The notes: generated from the sequence alone by a model not told the origin. 64,000 bases of DNA from Maribacter sp. (GCA_011050675.1 DRFI01000018.1:112664-176663), one strand, 5' to 3'; counted from the first letter of the stretch, positions 46,370 through 55,859 are shown. Made by a program: numbers and translations.

Positions 46370-46771
46370 ATGAAGAATACTGCAAAAACCATGAATGGGC
46401 TTTACGAAAGTTTAGGTAAGCTATTTTATGCTGTTGCTATAAGCGATGGTTCTGTTCATACTAATGAATGGGAGAAGGTCAAAGAATATGTAAAGGAAGA
46501 TTGGTTGTGGGTAGATGATTATACAGATCGATACGGTACTGATGCTGCAAACCAAATTGAAATAGTTTTTGATGGGTTAAGGGAGTCATCAAAAGGCAGT
46601 AAAGAGTGTTTTAAGGAGTTTGTAGACTTTTATAAAGAACACCCACATGCATTTTCAGAAGAAATAAAAACCTTGACCAAAAAAACGGCCAAGGCTATTG
46701 CTAGTTCATTCTCAGGGAATAATAAATCTGAGTTGATACTTTTAGCAAAATTAAATATACTGTTAGCTTAA
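46370..46771 (+). CDS. Small TerB-like cytosolic protein
   Basis: 133 residues, all helical, no signal. The segment LFYAVAISDGSVHTNEWEKVKEYVKE resembles the DG-containing acidic helix pair of TerB/tellurite-resistance-like domains (about 16-45). The similarity is to the fold only. No ter operon partners (terC, terD, terZ) are nearby, so tellurite resistance is not supported. Divergent from the PAS kinase (92 bases) and ends 2 bases before the convergent polyol dehydrogenase stop. Confidence 0.7.
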   Translation: MKNTAKTMNGLYESLGKLFYAVAISDGSVHTNEWEKVKEYVKEDWLWVDDYTDRYGTDAANQIEIVFDGLRESSKGSKECFKEFVDFYKEHPHAFSEEIKTLTKKTAKAIASSFSGNNKSELILLAKLNILLA

Positions 46772-46773
46772 AA

Positions 46774-48237
46774 TTAATTCATAAGCTTCTTTATATCGGC
46801 ATCGGCATAAATTTTCTGTACCAAGTTGCTATATGTAGTGGTAAAACGTTCGTTATTAATTAGTTTTCCAAATAGAGATTCTTGTCTAATAAAGGCAAGT
46901 GGGTCAGTTTTAGTATTGCTGGCTGCCGCATGTAACTGATCTTGCATAGCGTCGATAATTTCTAATTTTTGACCGTTTTTGTCTATACCCTTGTCACTAT
47001 AATAACACCAAGCGGCAATAACTAATGTGGCGTAATCAATACTTCCCCCGCTATCTAAATTATCTTGAATGGTAGCAATTAAGAATTTCGGCAATTTCGC
47101 TGAACTTTCTGAACAGATCCGACTAACACTATCCTTTATATTAGGGTTAGCAAAACGCTCTTGTAGACTATCCTTATAAGCGGTTAAATCAATACCTTCT
47201 AATTTGTCTAAAACCGGAGTGGCTTCTTGGTCCATGAATGCTCTTAAATAGGTGACGAATTTATCGTCTTCCATACATGCATTAATAGTTGGGTGTCCAT
47301 GTAAAGCTCCTAAAATACCTAACACGGAATGACCTGCGTTTAAAAGACGCAATTTCATTTTTTCATATGGTTTTACATCAGGTACAAATTGTACGCCTAC
47401 TTTTTCAAAAGCTGGGCGACCATTAGAGAAATCATCTTCTATAACCCATTGTATAAAAGGCTCACATGTTACAGGCCATTCATCTTTAAGACCATATGTG
47501 TTTTCTAAATAGTCAATATCAGATGGTGTAGTAACGGGTGTAATACGATCTACCATGCTATTAGGAAAACACACTTCTTTTTCAATATATGTTGCTAAAT
47601 CTTCGTCTTGCTCTTTAGCAAATGCAAGTAACATATCTCTTGTTACGTCACCGTTATGCTGAATATTGTCACATGACATTACAGTGAACGCTGGTAAACC
47701 TGCTTCACGTCTTTTTTTTATGGCGGCGGTTAGAAATCCGTATATAGTTTTAGGACTTTTTGGGTTTTGTAATTCGTGTTGAACTTCTGTATTCTCAAAG
47801 TCGAATTCGCCCGTTGCCGGATTGAAGTTATAACCACCCTCGGTTATAGTTAATGAAACGATTTTAGTATCTGGATGTGCCATTTGATTCACAACTGGAT
47901 CAGGATTATCATGACCTAATTTAAAATCGATAATTGATCCAATTATTTGTGAATCTATATTCCCGTCAGGATGCTTTACAATAAGTGTGTAAAGTCCGTC
48001 TTGTTTTTTAAGAACATCATGAATTTTTTGATCTCCTTTTCTAAGGCCAATACCGCAAATTCCCCACTCAGAAGCATCTTCTTGCTCTTGTAATAGATGG
48101 GTGTAATACGCTAAGTGTGCCCTGTGAAAACCACCAACACCTACATGTACAATTCCAACTTTAAGTAAATCTCTATTATAGGTTGGGGTAGGTAGTTGTT
48201 TACTTATCGCTGCTAAATTTTTGTTATTCAACATCAT
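46774..48237 (-). CDS. Mannitol 2-dehydrogenase/fructuronate reductase family (polyol-specific long-chain dehydrogenase)
   Basis: 487 residues. N-terminal Rossmann motif VGVGGFHRAHLAYY (about 33-46) and the catalytic K-x4-N-x2-H signature in MKLRLLNAGHSVLG (residues about 296-309). Members interconvert D-mannitol and fructose, D-arabitol and xylulose, or fructuronate and mannonate. The MKLRLLNAGHS form is close to mannitol 2-dehydrogenase, so brown-algal mannitol is a plausible substrate in a marine flavobacterium (inference). It is 17 bases downstream of an NCS1-type permease, probably its substrate importer. Confidence 0.88.
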   Translation of the reverse strand: MMLNNKNLAAISKQLPTPTYNRDLLKVGIVHVGVGGFHRAHLAYYTHLLQEQEDASEWGICGIGLRKGDQKIHDVLKKQDGLYTLIVKHPDGNIDSQIIGSIIDFKLGHDNPDPVVNQMAHPDTKIVSLTITEGGYNFNPATGEFDFENTEVQHELQNPKSPKTIYGFLTAAIKKRREAGLPAFTVMSCDNIQHNGDVTRDMLLAFAKEQDEDLATYIEKEVCFPNSMVDRITPVTTPSDIDYLENTYGLKDEWPVTCEPFIQWVIEDDFSNGRPAFEKVGVQFVPDVKPYEKMKLRLLNAGHSVLGILGALHGHPTINACMEDDKFVTYLRAFMDQEATPVLDKLEGIDLTAYKDSLQERFANPNIKDSVSRICSESSAKLPKFLIATIQDNLDSGGSIDYATLVIAAWCYYSDKGIDKNGQKLEIIDAMQDQLHAAASNTKTDPLAFIRQESLFGKLINNERFTTTYSNLVQKIYADADIKKLMN

Positions 48238-48254
48238 CTCTTTTTTATTTTAGC

Positions 48255-49967
48255 TTATTTTTTTGATTTTCCACGTAATAAGACCCAGTAGGCTGTAGCG
48301 AAATAAATTATGGTACAAATAAATGCATATCGGTAGAAAATGTCTCTATTTTCAACATATAAATTTTCGTTGGCGCTATTAAATAAAACGATGCCCGCCA
48401 ATACTAATGTAATTACTAGAGTTGTTATTGAAACTATTTTTAACACCTTAGATAAAAGTGTGGTGTCTTTCTTTTGTTTCGTTTCTAATTTGCCTTTCTC
48501 TTCTTGAAATTCTACAATTTTTTCATTGCGTATTTTTTCTTGTTCCTCTGCTTCAGGATATTTATTTTTTGCACCATAACGACCCGCTAGTAAAGTATAG
48601 ATTACTATTGTAAATAACCATGTAGGTATAAAAAGATAAAAGAAAGACATTACATTGAAAGCATTTAGACCAAAGCCAAATACCAAACCTAGACCCCAGG
48701 AAACAATAGCAGGAGTACTAAAGGTTAAATTGCTATAAGAAGACCAGTAACGAGTGTACCCGATTCTTGGGAATATTTGATGCTCGGCAAATACAATAGC
48801 ACCAACTGGCACAACCAATAAACCTGCATAAGTCAATAGTGGTAGTATTTGAGAAAATACAAACGGAAAACACGCAATTACAATGGTAACTAAACCAACA
48901 ATTATAGTTGTCTTTTTACGAGAATGTTTATGGAATATAGCTTGTGCTGCTAGTCCTGCGCGATATAAGTTAGTTATGGCAGTAGTCCACCCTGCTACTA
49001 TAACAATCACAAATCCTGACCATCCTAGTGCATAAAATGCTACATCGCCCGGGTCTAATTCCACGATTGATTTACCGATAATTACAGCAGCACCTGCGCC
49101 CATAATACCTGCAGCTATCCAAGCAACATAATGTCCGAACATCATACCCGTACTGGTAGCTAATCCGTAAGATTTCTTTTTGGCAAATCTTAAAAGAGCC
49201 ATATCTATTAATCCGAAATGAGTAATAGTATTTGCAGCCCATGCAAAACCAATTACTTCAACTAAGCCAATACCAGGTTTACCAGAACTGTCGAGTCCTG
49301 TCCAAATAGATTGGTCTCCGAGGGATATAAGGTCATTCCAACTATGAGGCAGGGTTAAACCTAATACATCTAATGACAAGGCAGGAAGCAATACCATGGC
49401 ACCACTGGTAAACATTACAAATAGCCACGGAGCACATATTCCAGAAAATTCAGATACCGCATTAAAACCATACAAAGCAATGGAAACTACCACTAAACCG
49501 ACACAGAAAACTATGACCACAAACCACATATTGGTTGGGTACCAGTTGAGCTGGGCGGGTATATCAAAAGCAAAACGAACTGCTGTAGCCGAAACCGTAA
49601 TCATTGCCGCCGAGATTACTGAAAAGATGATAACGTTTGCCCAATTATAGAGCTTGGTCATGGAATCTCCCGCAATTTTATTAAGGTATGTATATAAACT
49701 TAATCTTGTTTCTACAGCTATAGGCGAAGTAATAAACGTCCAGCTGAGTACCGCTAAAATATTTCCTATCAATAGACCCAGAATTATGTCCATTGTTTTA
49801 GCTCCTAGAGCTACAAATGTCGCACCAATGACAAATTCCGTTGCTGCTACGTGTTCTGCTGCATATAGTCCCGCAAAATGTGTCCAATCATGTAACTTAT
49901 GTTTTGCAACTGGTAATTGTTCTTCATTTAAGTTTTCAAATGTTTTGTAATTGTTGGTTGCAGACAT
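48255..49967 (-). CDS. NCS1-type (purine-cytosine permease-like) transporter
   Basis: 570 residues, about 12-14 hydrophobic helices. N-terminal core (about 30-440) includes EFVIGATFVALGAKTMDIILG and PHSWNDLI, with helix-1 and helix-6 breaks typical of the LeuT-fold NCS1 family. After helix 12 there is a charged, probably coiled-coil cytoplasmic segment (about 487-520, EAEEQEKIRNEKIVEFQEE), then two more helices. The family imports nucleobases, hydantoins and vitamins; its pairing with a polyol dehydrogenase here suggests a different substrate. First gene of the two-gene unit. Confidence 0.85.
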   Translation of the reverse strand: MSATNNYKTFENLNEEQLPVAKHKLHDWTHFAGLYAAEHVAATEFVIGATFVALGAKTMDIILGLLIGNILAVLSWTFITSPIAVETRLSLYTYLNKIAGDSMTKLYNWANVIIFSVISAAMITVSATAVRFAFDIPAQLNWYPTNMWFVVIVFCVGLVVVSIALYGFNAVSEFSGICAPWLFVMFTSGAMVLLPALSLDVLGLTLPHSWNDLISLGDQSIWTGLDSSGKPGIGLVEVIGFAWAANTITHFGLIDMALLRFAKKKSYGLATSTGMMFGHYVAWIAAGIMGAGAAVIIGKSIVELDPGDVAFYALGWSGFVIVIVAGWTTAITNLYRAGLAAQAIFHKHSRKKTTIIVGLVTIVIACFPFVFSQILPLLTYAGLLVVPVGAIVFAEHQIFPRIGYTRYWSSYSNLTFSTPAIVSWGLGLVFGFGLNAFNVMSFFYLFIPTWLFTIVIYTLLAGRYGAKNKYPEAEEQEKIRNEKIVEFQEEKGKLETKQKKDTTLLSKVLKIVSITTLVITLVLAGIVLFNSANENLYVENRDIFYRYAFICTIIYFATAYWVLLRGKSKK

Positions 49968-50151
49968 AAGTTGAGTTGGTAATTAGGTTGTTGCTTAGTT
50001 TAAATTCTAATACTATTTAAAGATTTACTTAAACTATGTTAATCATTAAATAGACGTGCAATGTATTTAATTTTAGTAACAACCATTAGTTAAAATTGTT
50101 ATTATTCAATCTTTTGAACAAAGGTTAAAGAGGAAATTTAATTTATGGGTA

Positions 50152-50979
50152 TTATAAATCACTTTGACTTTTAAAATCGTTTTTGTTTAATCCATTATTA
50201 AATTTAATGTCTGTCCAATTAACTGTGATCCACGGTTTGTTAGTAACAGTAGCTTCCCATGTAGACTTCTTGTACTTGCGTTTTGTAGGGAGTAACATGT
50301 CGTCTACTTCTTCATATACAACTTTCATTAAATTAGGGGTGTCAAATGATCCGTAATCGGCTACTGTAAATAGAAATTGGTCAACAAGTGATGTGTTTTT
50401 ATTGATGTATAGCTGATAAATATCTGTTGGCTTTGCATCATTAAAATTGAATGAAACTTTAACGATGTCATAAGCTTGGCTATCAATTGTTTCTTCTCCA
50501 ATATATTCATATGAAACACCAGCATCCAATAATTTTTGAAACATTGTAAACCAATAGAAATTAGTTGGTCTATTAAAAGCAACCTTTTTTAAAGCGATAC
50601 TGTCGTTAACAAGTTGACCATTATGTTTTAGCCAAAATTCTTGACCGTCATAACCTTGCTCTATATTTCCTTCGAGATTACTTAGAGTTCTTTCATGCTG
50701 ATTATACTTACCTGAGGATAATTCGCCGTTAAAAAGATATTTTTCTGTTGAAACATCGGTTTTGCCATCGGGAGTTTGGTATTGGTAAGTGTAAACAACA
50801 TCGTTCTTATTTCTAAGGGCTTTATAGTTCCCTACTTTTTGAACCATGTTATACACCAGTTCGTGACCTTTATTATTAAAGGAGAATGTAGAGACTTCTT
50901 CTTTTTTTACTGACTTTTCACCATTGCAAGAGATTATGAGTAGGCTAAAAATTATTAAATTGGTAATCTTAAACTTCAT
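50152..50979 (-). CDS. Lipoprotein of unknown function (DUF6503-like)
   Basis: 275 residues. Lipoprotein signal MKFKITNLIIFSLLIISC (lipid cysteine at 18), then a beta-rich domain with VYTYQYQTPDGKTDVSTEKY and YEYIGEETIDSQAYDIVKV, a pattern seen in LolA/LolB-like or outer-membrane lipoprotein-sorting folds. I believe this is the DUF6503 type but cannot confirm it. It is the last gene of the tetR-HAD-SDR-lipoprotein unit, 23 bases after the SDR gene. Function unknown. Confidence 0.72.
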   Translation of the reverse strand: MKFKITNLIIFSLLIISCNGEKSVKKEEVSTFSFNNKGHELVYNMVQKVGNYKALRNKNDVVYTYQYQTPDGKTDVSTEKYLFNGELSSGKYNQHERTLSNLEGNIEQGYDGQEFWLKHNGQLVNDSIALKKVAFNRPTNFYWFTMFQKLLDAGVSYEYIGEETIDSQAYDIVKVSFNFNDAKPTDIYQLYINKNTSLVDQFLFTVADYGSFDTPNLMKVVYEEVDDMLLPTKRKYKKSTWEATVTNKPWITVNWTDIKFNNGLNKNDFKSQSDL

Positions 50980-51002
50980 TGTGGTTGTTTTAGTAGGTGA
51001 GA

Positions 51003-51737
51003 TTATATTAAGGCTCCATTAGCGCCAATTGTTTGACCAGAAATCCATTTAGAATCATCACTAGCTAAAAATAGTACAATTCGAGCAATATCAATAGGTT
51101 TTGCTAATCTGTCAAAGGCATTCATAGCACTTAGCTTATCAATAAATTCTTGTGATTTACCTTTTAAAAAGAGTTCAGTTTCTGTAGCGCCTGGTGCAAG
51201 TGCATTAACAGAAATACCTCTTCCTATTTCTTTGGAAAATACACGGGTCATTTGCTCAACAGCAGCTTTAGAAGCGGAGTAAAGTGAGTACGTCGGAAAC
51301 ATTAGTTTTACGGTGCTAGATGAGAAATTTATAATATTACCATTGTCTGCAAGCCTACTATCAGCTTCTTGTAGCGTATTGAATATTCCTCTTACGTTAA
51401 CATCAAACTGTTTTGTAAAATCGTCTTGAGTGTTGTCTTTTAATTTTTTCGAAATCATAACTCCTGCATTGTTCACCAATACGTCTATTTTTCCAAAAGC
51501 CTTGATGGCTTGGTCAAATAGTTCGGTAACTTGATTTCTATCACTAACATCTGCTTTAATAGCTATAGCGTTTCCACCATTTTGTTCAATTTTAGCAACC
51601 GTTGCTGCTGCATCTTTATCACTATTAGAATGATTAACTACCACTTTGGCGCCATTTTCAGCTAATAGAAATGCAATCTCTTGCCCAATACCTCTAGATG
51701 CTCCTGTGACTAATATTACTTTGTCTTTTAATTTCAT
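51003..51737 (-). CDS. SDR family NAD(P)-dependent oxidoreductase
   Basis: 244 residues, classical short-chain dehydrogenase. Cofactor motif TGASRGIGQE (residues 11-20), NNAG near 88, catalytic Ser in NFSSSTVKL near 137 and Tyr-x3-Lys in YSASK near 150. Substrate unknown; it resembles 3-ketoacyl reductase-like or glucose dehydrogenase-like enzymes. It sits 34 bases after the exported HAD gene in the TetR-controlled unit, which points to a detoxification or redox role (inference). Confidence 0.92.
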   Translation of the reverse strand: MKLKDKVILVTGASRGIGQEIAFLLAENGAKVVVNHSNSDKDAAATVAKIEQNGGNAIAIKADVSDRNQVTELFDQAIKAFGKIDVLVNNAGVMISKKLKDNTQDDFTKQFDVNVRGIFNTLQEADSRLADNGNIINFSSSTVKLMFPTYSLYSASKAAVEQMTRVFSKEIGRGISVNALAPGATETELFLKGKSQEFIDKLSAMNAFDRLAKPIDIARIVLFLASDDSKWISGQTIGANGALI

Positions 51738-51771
51738 GATTTTGTTTTTAATTGCTTGCTGTATTAGAAAA

Positions 51772-52557
51772 TTAAAGGCTTATCAATTTATCGGCAATTA
51801 GCTTAAGATTAGCTTCATTAATTTCTGGAGTAGGGGATAAAGGGTATAATTGAGCACCAGGTCTACTAATAAATGCACCCCTCCAATTAGCCCAAAGTGC
51901 TCCAGAAATATCCCAACCGTGAGCGGCAACTAACAAGCATTCTTGCGGCTGTATTTTCATTTTTCTAGCTGCCCAATTATATGAATCTACATGTGGCTTA
52001 AATTTACCCATGTCCTCTATGCTTAAACGTTGGTCAAAATATTTAGTAAGTCCGGCATTTTTAAATTGGGTTTCAACTCCTTTGTTAGATGAGTTGGTGA
52101 AGGATACCAAAGTGTAACCTGCATCCTTTAATGATTGTAAAGCAGATGCAACTTCTGGATGTGCCGGTAAAGACCTAATAGGGTCTACTATAGATTTCTT
52201 TGCTTCATCATGGCTTAATGTAATACCGTTATTTGCAGCCACCATTTGCAGCGCTGCAGCACCTATTATAGCAAAGTCATGGTATTGGTTGGCTACTGTG
52301 GTTACCAGTGAGTATTGTAACATTGTAGTAAACCAAAGTGGTAATAAATCATTTCGACCGTTTAGTGCTTCAGCAACACTATTCTTCATAGCGGTCAAAT
52401 CTAATAGGGTTTCGTTTACGTCGAAAAATAGAACTTTAGGTCGCTCTGTATAGAGTGTAGTTTCTTTTTTAGATGCAAATCCGAATTGTGGTATTGTAAC
52501 GCCGGCAGCACCCAATATTGTTGATTTTTTAATAAAATCTCTTCTGTTATTTATCAT
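51772..52557 (-). CDS. HAD-family hydrolase (haloacid dehalogenase type II-like) with Tat signal
   Basis: 261 residues. Twin-arginine signal NNRRDFIKKSTILGAAG then a HAD core. Motif I is FFDVNETLLDLT (nucleophile D45), motif II SFTNSS, motif III lysine in GKFKPHVDSYNWAARK and motif IV VAAHGWDISGALWANWRG. Of the usual dehalogenase residues, the segment SSNAWD is changed to AAHGWD, a variant common among type II-like proteins. A haloacid substrate is therefore not certain. The protein would be exported folded. It starts 15 bases downstream of the palindrome at 52572-52595 in the TetR unit. Confidence 0.85.
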   Translation of the reverse strand: MINNRRDFIKKSTILGAAGVTIPQFGFASKKETTLYTERPKVLFFDVNETLLDLTAMKNSVAEALNGRNDLLPLWFTTMLQYSLVTTVANQYHDFAIIGAAALQMVAANNGITLSHDEAKKSIVDPIRSLPAHPEVASALQSLKDAGYTLVSFTNSSNKGVETQFKNAGLTKYFDQRLSIEDMGKFKPHVDSYNWAARKMKIQPQECLLVAAHGWDISGALWANWRGAFISRPGAQLYPLSPTPEINEANLKLIADKLISL

Positions 52558-52571
52558 AATCTATGTGTTAT

Positions 52572-52595
52572 AAAACATTCGATATAGAATGTTTT
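52572..52595. promoter_or_regulatory. Palindromic operator candidate upstream of the HAD gene
   Basis: AAAACATTC (52572-52580), spacer GATATA, then GAATGTTTT (52587-52595): perfect 9-base arms. It fills the 50-base gap between the tetR stop (52608) and the HAD start (52557). The 13-mer TAGAATGTTTTTG at 52585-52597 recurs exactly at 53240-53252 upstream of tetR, so both sites are likely bound by the TetR protein. Confidence 0.65.
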
Positions 52596-52607
52596 TGGGT
52601 AAAAAAA

Positions 52608-53210
52608 TTATTGTTTTATCTGTTTGAGATATATAGAGAGACCATTTAAATATTCTTTAATGATGGTATCATCATCATATAACTTTCTAATTCCTCTAAT
52701 TCCTTCAAACGCACTTATTAAATAAATGGCAGCGGCTGCGCTAGATACCTCTTGCTTTATTGAATTCTCAACTTTACCTCTTTCTATTAGCTCTACCAGG
52801 GCTGTTTTCCATTCTTCAATAATATTTTTCAGTGCTTTCTGATAGACTTTTTCACTGTCACCTATTTCATTAATTAGGTTGTTTGTTGGGCAACCGTGCT
52901 TCTTATCATATAAAGAAAAAGACTTAAGGCTGTTTAAAAAAGTAGATTCTAGAATAGCATAAGCATTGCCTTCTTTATAAAGCGGATAGACCATTCTTTT
53001 TTGAACTCGACTCTGAACTTTTTGGGTGATAACTTCGAGACCTAATTCTTTTTTATTGGTGTAGTGATGATAGAAAGCGCCTTTTGTAAGCGTAGTCGCT
53101 TTCATTATTTTTTCTATGCTGGTAGTTTTAAAACCATCTTCGTAAAACAACTTAAATGCTTCATTAAGTATCAATTGTTTTGATAGTTCTGATTTTAAAG
53201 CTTGTTTCAT
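52608..53210 (-). CDS. TetR/AcrR family transcriptional regulator
   Basis: 200 residues. N-terminal HTH (about 8-50): LSKQLILNEAFKLFYEDG, TSIEKIMKATTLTKGAFYHHYTNKKELG. C-terminal ligand domain about 60-200, TetR_C-like. First gene of the unit tetR-HAD-SDR-lipoprotein. Sites in its upstream region and in the tetR-HAD gap share a 13-base word and probably mean autorepression plus control of the downstream genes. Confidence 0.93.
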   Translation of the reverse strand: MKQALKSELSKQLILNEAFKLFYEDGFKTTSIEKIMKATTLTKGAFYHHYTNKKELGLEVITQKVQSRVQKRMVYPLYKEGNAYAILESTFLNSLKSFSLYDKKHGCPTNNLINEIGDSEKVYQKALKNIIEEWKTALVELIERGKVENSIKQEVSSAAAAIYLISAFEGIRGIRKLYDDDTIIKEYLNGLSIYLKQIKQ

Positions 53211-53239
53211 TTCGTGAAAATAATTAATAAAATACGGGG

Positions 53240-53252
53240 TAGAATGTTTTTG
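53240..53252. promoter_or_regulatory. Second copy of the operator half-site, upstream of tetR
   Basis: TAGAATGTTTTTG, identical over 13 bases to 52585-52597. On its left is AAAATACGGGG, a partial match to the opposite arm (AAAACATTC). It sits 30 bases upstream of the tetR ATG (53210). Confidence 0.5.
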
Positions 53253-53352
53253 AATTCCTTTAACGTATAATTAACTGCAAGATATTTACAAAGGCTAATT
53301 GAAGTTCTTCCATACTTGTACAGCGGTATTTTTGATTAAGTAGCCAATAAAA

Positions 53353-54486
53353 CTATAAGTTTTTCCACCAATCGGGGTATGTAGCTGTTGAATCTTTTAC
53401 AAGTATTTCTTGCCCAATTTGTGGAGTTATGACCTTTATGTTTAATTCGTCTGCTTTGGCTTTAACCCTTACAATTGGATCTGTCCATTCGTGTAAAGCC
53501 AATTTAAATCCTGCCCAATGTATTGGCATAATTTTATTCGCTCTAAGATCAATACCTGCTTTAGCGGTTTCTTCTGGCATCATATGAATATCTGGCCACA
53601 TTTTGTTATACTGCCCGCATTCCAACAAGGCAAGGTCAAATGGACCATATTTTTCTCCTATTTCTTTAAAATGTATTCCATAGCCACTGTCTCCGCTAAA
53701 ATAAATATTTTCATTTTCAGAGGTAATTACCCATGAGCTCCAAAGAGTACTTTGACTATTATTCAAACTTCTACCAGAGAAATGTTGTGCAGGGGTACAA
53801 GCTAATTTTAAGTTGCCAAATTGTTTTTCTTGCCACCAATCCATTTCAGTAATTTTTGAATTGGGTACGCCCCAAGCTTCTAAATGGTTTCCTAAACCTA
53901 ACGGAGTGTAGAAATGATTGGTTTTATTCTTGATTTTTAAGACAGATTCATAATCTAAATGATCATAATGGTCATGAGAATAAATAACTGCATCAATTTG
54001 AGGTAATTTATCAATTTCTATCGGGAATTCTTTATTGAAACGATTAGAACCTAAAAGTGGGTGAGGAGCAGCCACTTGACCGAACATAGGGTCAATTAAT
54101 ATATTTTTCCCATCTATCTGTAGTAAGAAAGAGGAATGACCAAACCAGATCATTCTCGCTTTACCTTTATAATTGGCAATACTGGTAGAATCAATTTGTT
54201 GTGCCTTTAAATCTTCTTTGGGTCTACCGTTAGGTACATCTGTTGTAAAAAACTTGTATGCTAAATTCAATGTTTCGGTAAAACTTAATTCTTTAGGGAC
54301 GGACTTTGTATTGCGAAATTTGCCATCTCTAAATTGATCTGATTGCTCATATGTCAATAGCTGTTCTTTTGTAGCGTTACCACCAAAACTAGGATAGAAA
54401 TTTGTAAATGCTAGGTATGCGATTATAAGTACACCAATAATTAGTAAAGTTGAAATCATTATTCTTTTGATAATTTTTTTGATCAT
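53353..54486 (-). CDS. MBL-fold metallohydrolase, membrane-anchored
   Basis: 377 residues. One N-terminal transmembrane helix (about 9-27) and a metallo-beta-lactamase-fold domain with the motif HDHYDHLDY near residue 175 and GHSSFLLQIDGKNILIDPMFG before it. SGDSGYG and the downstream HWAGFKLALHEW complete the metal site. It resembles the NAPE-PLD/UlaG-like group; the substrate is unknown (lipid or phosphodiester hydrolysis is typical). Not obviously part of the TetR unit: 142 bases separate it from tetR, which follows on the same strand. Confidence 0.9.
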   Translation of the reverse strand: MIKKIIKRIMISTLLIIGVLIIAYLAFTNFYPSFGGNATKEQLLTYEQSDQFRDGKFRNTKSVPKELSFTETLNLAYKFFTTDVPNGRPKEDLKAQQIDSTSIANYKGKARMIWFGHSSFLLQIDGKNILIDPMFGQVAAPHPLLGSNRFNKEFPIEIDKLPQIDAVIYSHDHYDHLDYESVLKIKNKTNHFYTPLGLGNHLEAWGVPNSKITEMDWWQEKQFGNLKLACTPAQHFSGRSLNNSQSTLWSSWVITSENENIYFSGDSGYGIHFKEIGEKYGPFDLALLECGQYNKMWPDIHMMPEETAKAGIDLRANKIMPIHWAGFKLALHEWTDPIVRVKAKADELNIKVITPQIGQEILVKDSTATYPDWWKNL

Positions 54487-54801
54487 GCTATAAAATTAAG
54501 CTTGTTGGTCATTATTAGTAATATCAATCTATCATAAGTGAGATAAATTAATATTCGATTTAGATTGATGCTTTCTTAGCTATGTAGTTGAAATGAACTA
54601 GAATAATTATTGATGCAAATTTAAGGAGATAGTAAAAGTATATGCCACCTATATATTCAAAAAGGGATAGCTGTATTTTATTTGCTGTATACTCAGAGAT
54701 GGTTAATAATCATGAATTTTAATTTTAAACGGTAAAAAGGTCAAATAAATAAATACTTGACCTTTTATAAATTATTGGATTATTTGAGCTTACTCTAGAA
54801 T
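54487..54801. other. Gene-free region between acr3 and the MBL gene
   Basis: 315 bases without a credible ORF. It holds a terminator-like hairpin after acr3 (54735-54766) and an inverted repeat ATCAATCTA (54523-54531)/TAGATTGAT (54561-54569) with a 29-base loop, upstream of the MBL gene start. The middle part is AT-rich and I see no RNA gene. Confidence 0.6.
54735..54766 (-). terminator. Probable terminator of the ars operon
   Basis: AAAAGGTCAA (54735-54744) pairs with TTGACCTTTT (54757-54766) around a 12-base A/T loop. It lies 36-67 bases beyond the acr3 stop on the minus strand, with a short T run after it. Confidence 0.6.
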
Positions 54802-55857
54802 CTATAGAGATTTTAGCTTTGTATTTGAATAGTATTTTTTCTTCAACCAAAATGAGACCTTAACTAAAAAAATTAAAGCAGGGACTTCAACTAAAGGTCC
54901 TATAACACCAGCAAACGCTTGTCCAGAGTTCAGTCCGAATACAGCAATAGCAACTGCAATGGCTAATTCAAAATTGTTACCAGCAGCGGTGAATGCTACT
55001 GACGCGGTTTTGTCATATTCAGCTCCTGTTGCTTTGGTAAAGAAAAAACCGATAATGAACATTATTGTAAAATAGATGAGTAATGGAATTGCAATGATGA
55101 TTACATCCATAGGTATTTCAACTATTAACTCCCCTTTCAAAGAAAACATGATAACAATAGTAAATAAAAGGGCTATTAGGGTAATAGGAGAAATAAAAGG
55201 AATGTATTTGGTGGTATACCATTCTTCTCCTTTTGCTTTCACCAAAATTAATCTGCTCAATATTCCTAATAAGAAAGGTATGCCTAAATAGATAGCAACA
55301 CTTTCAGCTATGGTTCCAATAGATATATCTACAATAGCACCTTCAAAACCGAAGTAGGGTGGAAGCACTGTAATAAATATCCAAGCATAAAAACTGTATG
55401 CGAATACCTGAAAAATACTATTCAGGGCTACTAAGCCAGCACCATATTCGCTACTACCTTCTGCAAGATCGTTCCAAACAAGTACCATGGCAATGCAACG
55501 TGCAAGACCAATTAAGATAAGACCAACCATATACTCAGGATAATCTTGTAAGAATGTTATAGCTAGAATAAACATTAGCACCGGACCAATGATCCAGTTA
55601 AGCACAAGTGATATAGAAAGTATTTTGGTGTTTCTAAAAACCTTTGGTAAGAGTTTATAATTAACTTTTGCTAAAGGCGGATACATCATTAGAATTAAAC
55701 CAATTGCTATTGGAATGTTGGTTGTGCCACTATTAAAAGAGTTGATGATGTCTGGAAAGCCTGGAAAAAAATATCCGAGACCAACACCAAGTGCCATGGC
55801 CGTAAAAATCCATAATGTTAGATTCTTATCAAGGAAACTTAATTTTTTAGATGCCAT
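54802..55857 (-). CDS. acr3: Arsenite efflux transporter Acr3
   Basis: 351 residues, ten transmembrane helices, ACR3/BASS superfamily arsenite permease driven by proton-motive force. Family segments include [36 protein letters not shown] (with the conserved cysteine of the As(III) path) and [20 protein letters not shown]. Last gene of arsR-arsC-acr3, 2 bases after arsC. Confidence 0.95.
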   Translation of the reverse strand: MASKKLSFLDKNLTLWIFTAMALGVGLGYFFPGFPDIINSFNSGTTNIPIAIGLILMMYPPLAKVNYKLLPKVFRNTKILSISLVLNWIIGPVLMFILAITFLQDYPEYMVGLILIGLARCIAMVLVWNDLAEGSSEYGAGLVALNSIFQVFAYSFYAWIFITVLPPYFGFEGAIVDISIGTIAESVAIYLGIPFLLGILSRLILVKAKGEEWYTTKYIPFISPITLIALLFTIVIMFSLKGELIVEIPMDVIIIAIPLLIYFTIMFIIGFFFTKATGAEYDKTASVAFTAAGNNFELAIAVAIAVFGLNSGQAFAGVIGPLVEVPALIFLVKVSFWLKKKYYSNTKLKSL

Positions 55858-55859
55858 TT

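Noticed and set aside
46370..46771. TerB-like protein as part of a tellurite-resistance operon
   Set aside because: No terC, terD, terE or terZ genes nearby; similarity is limited to a helical segment.
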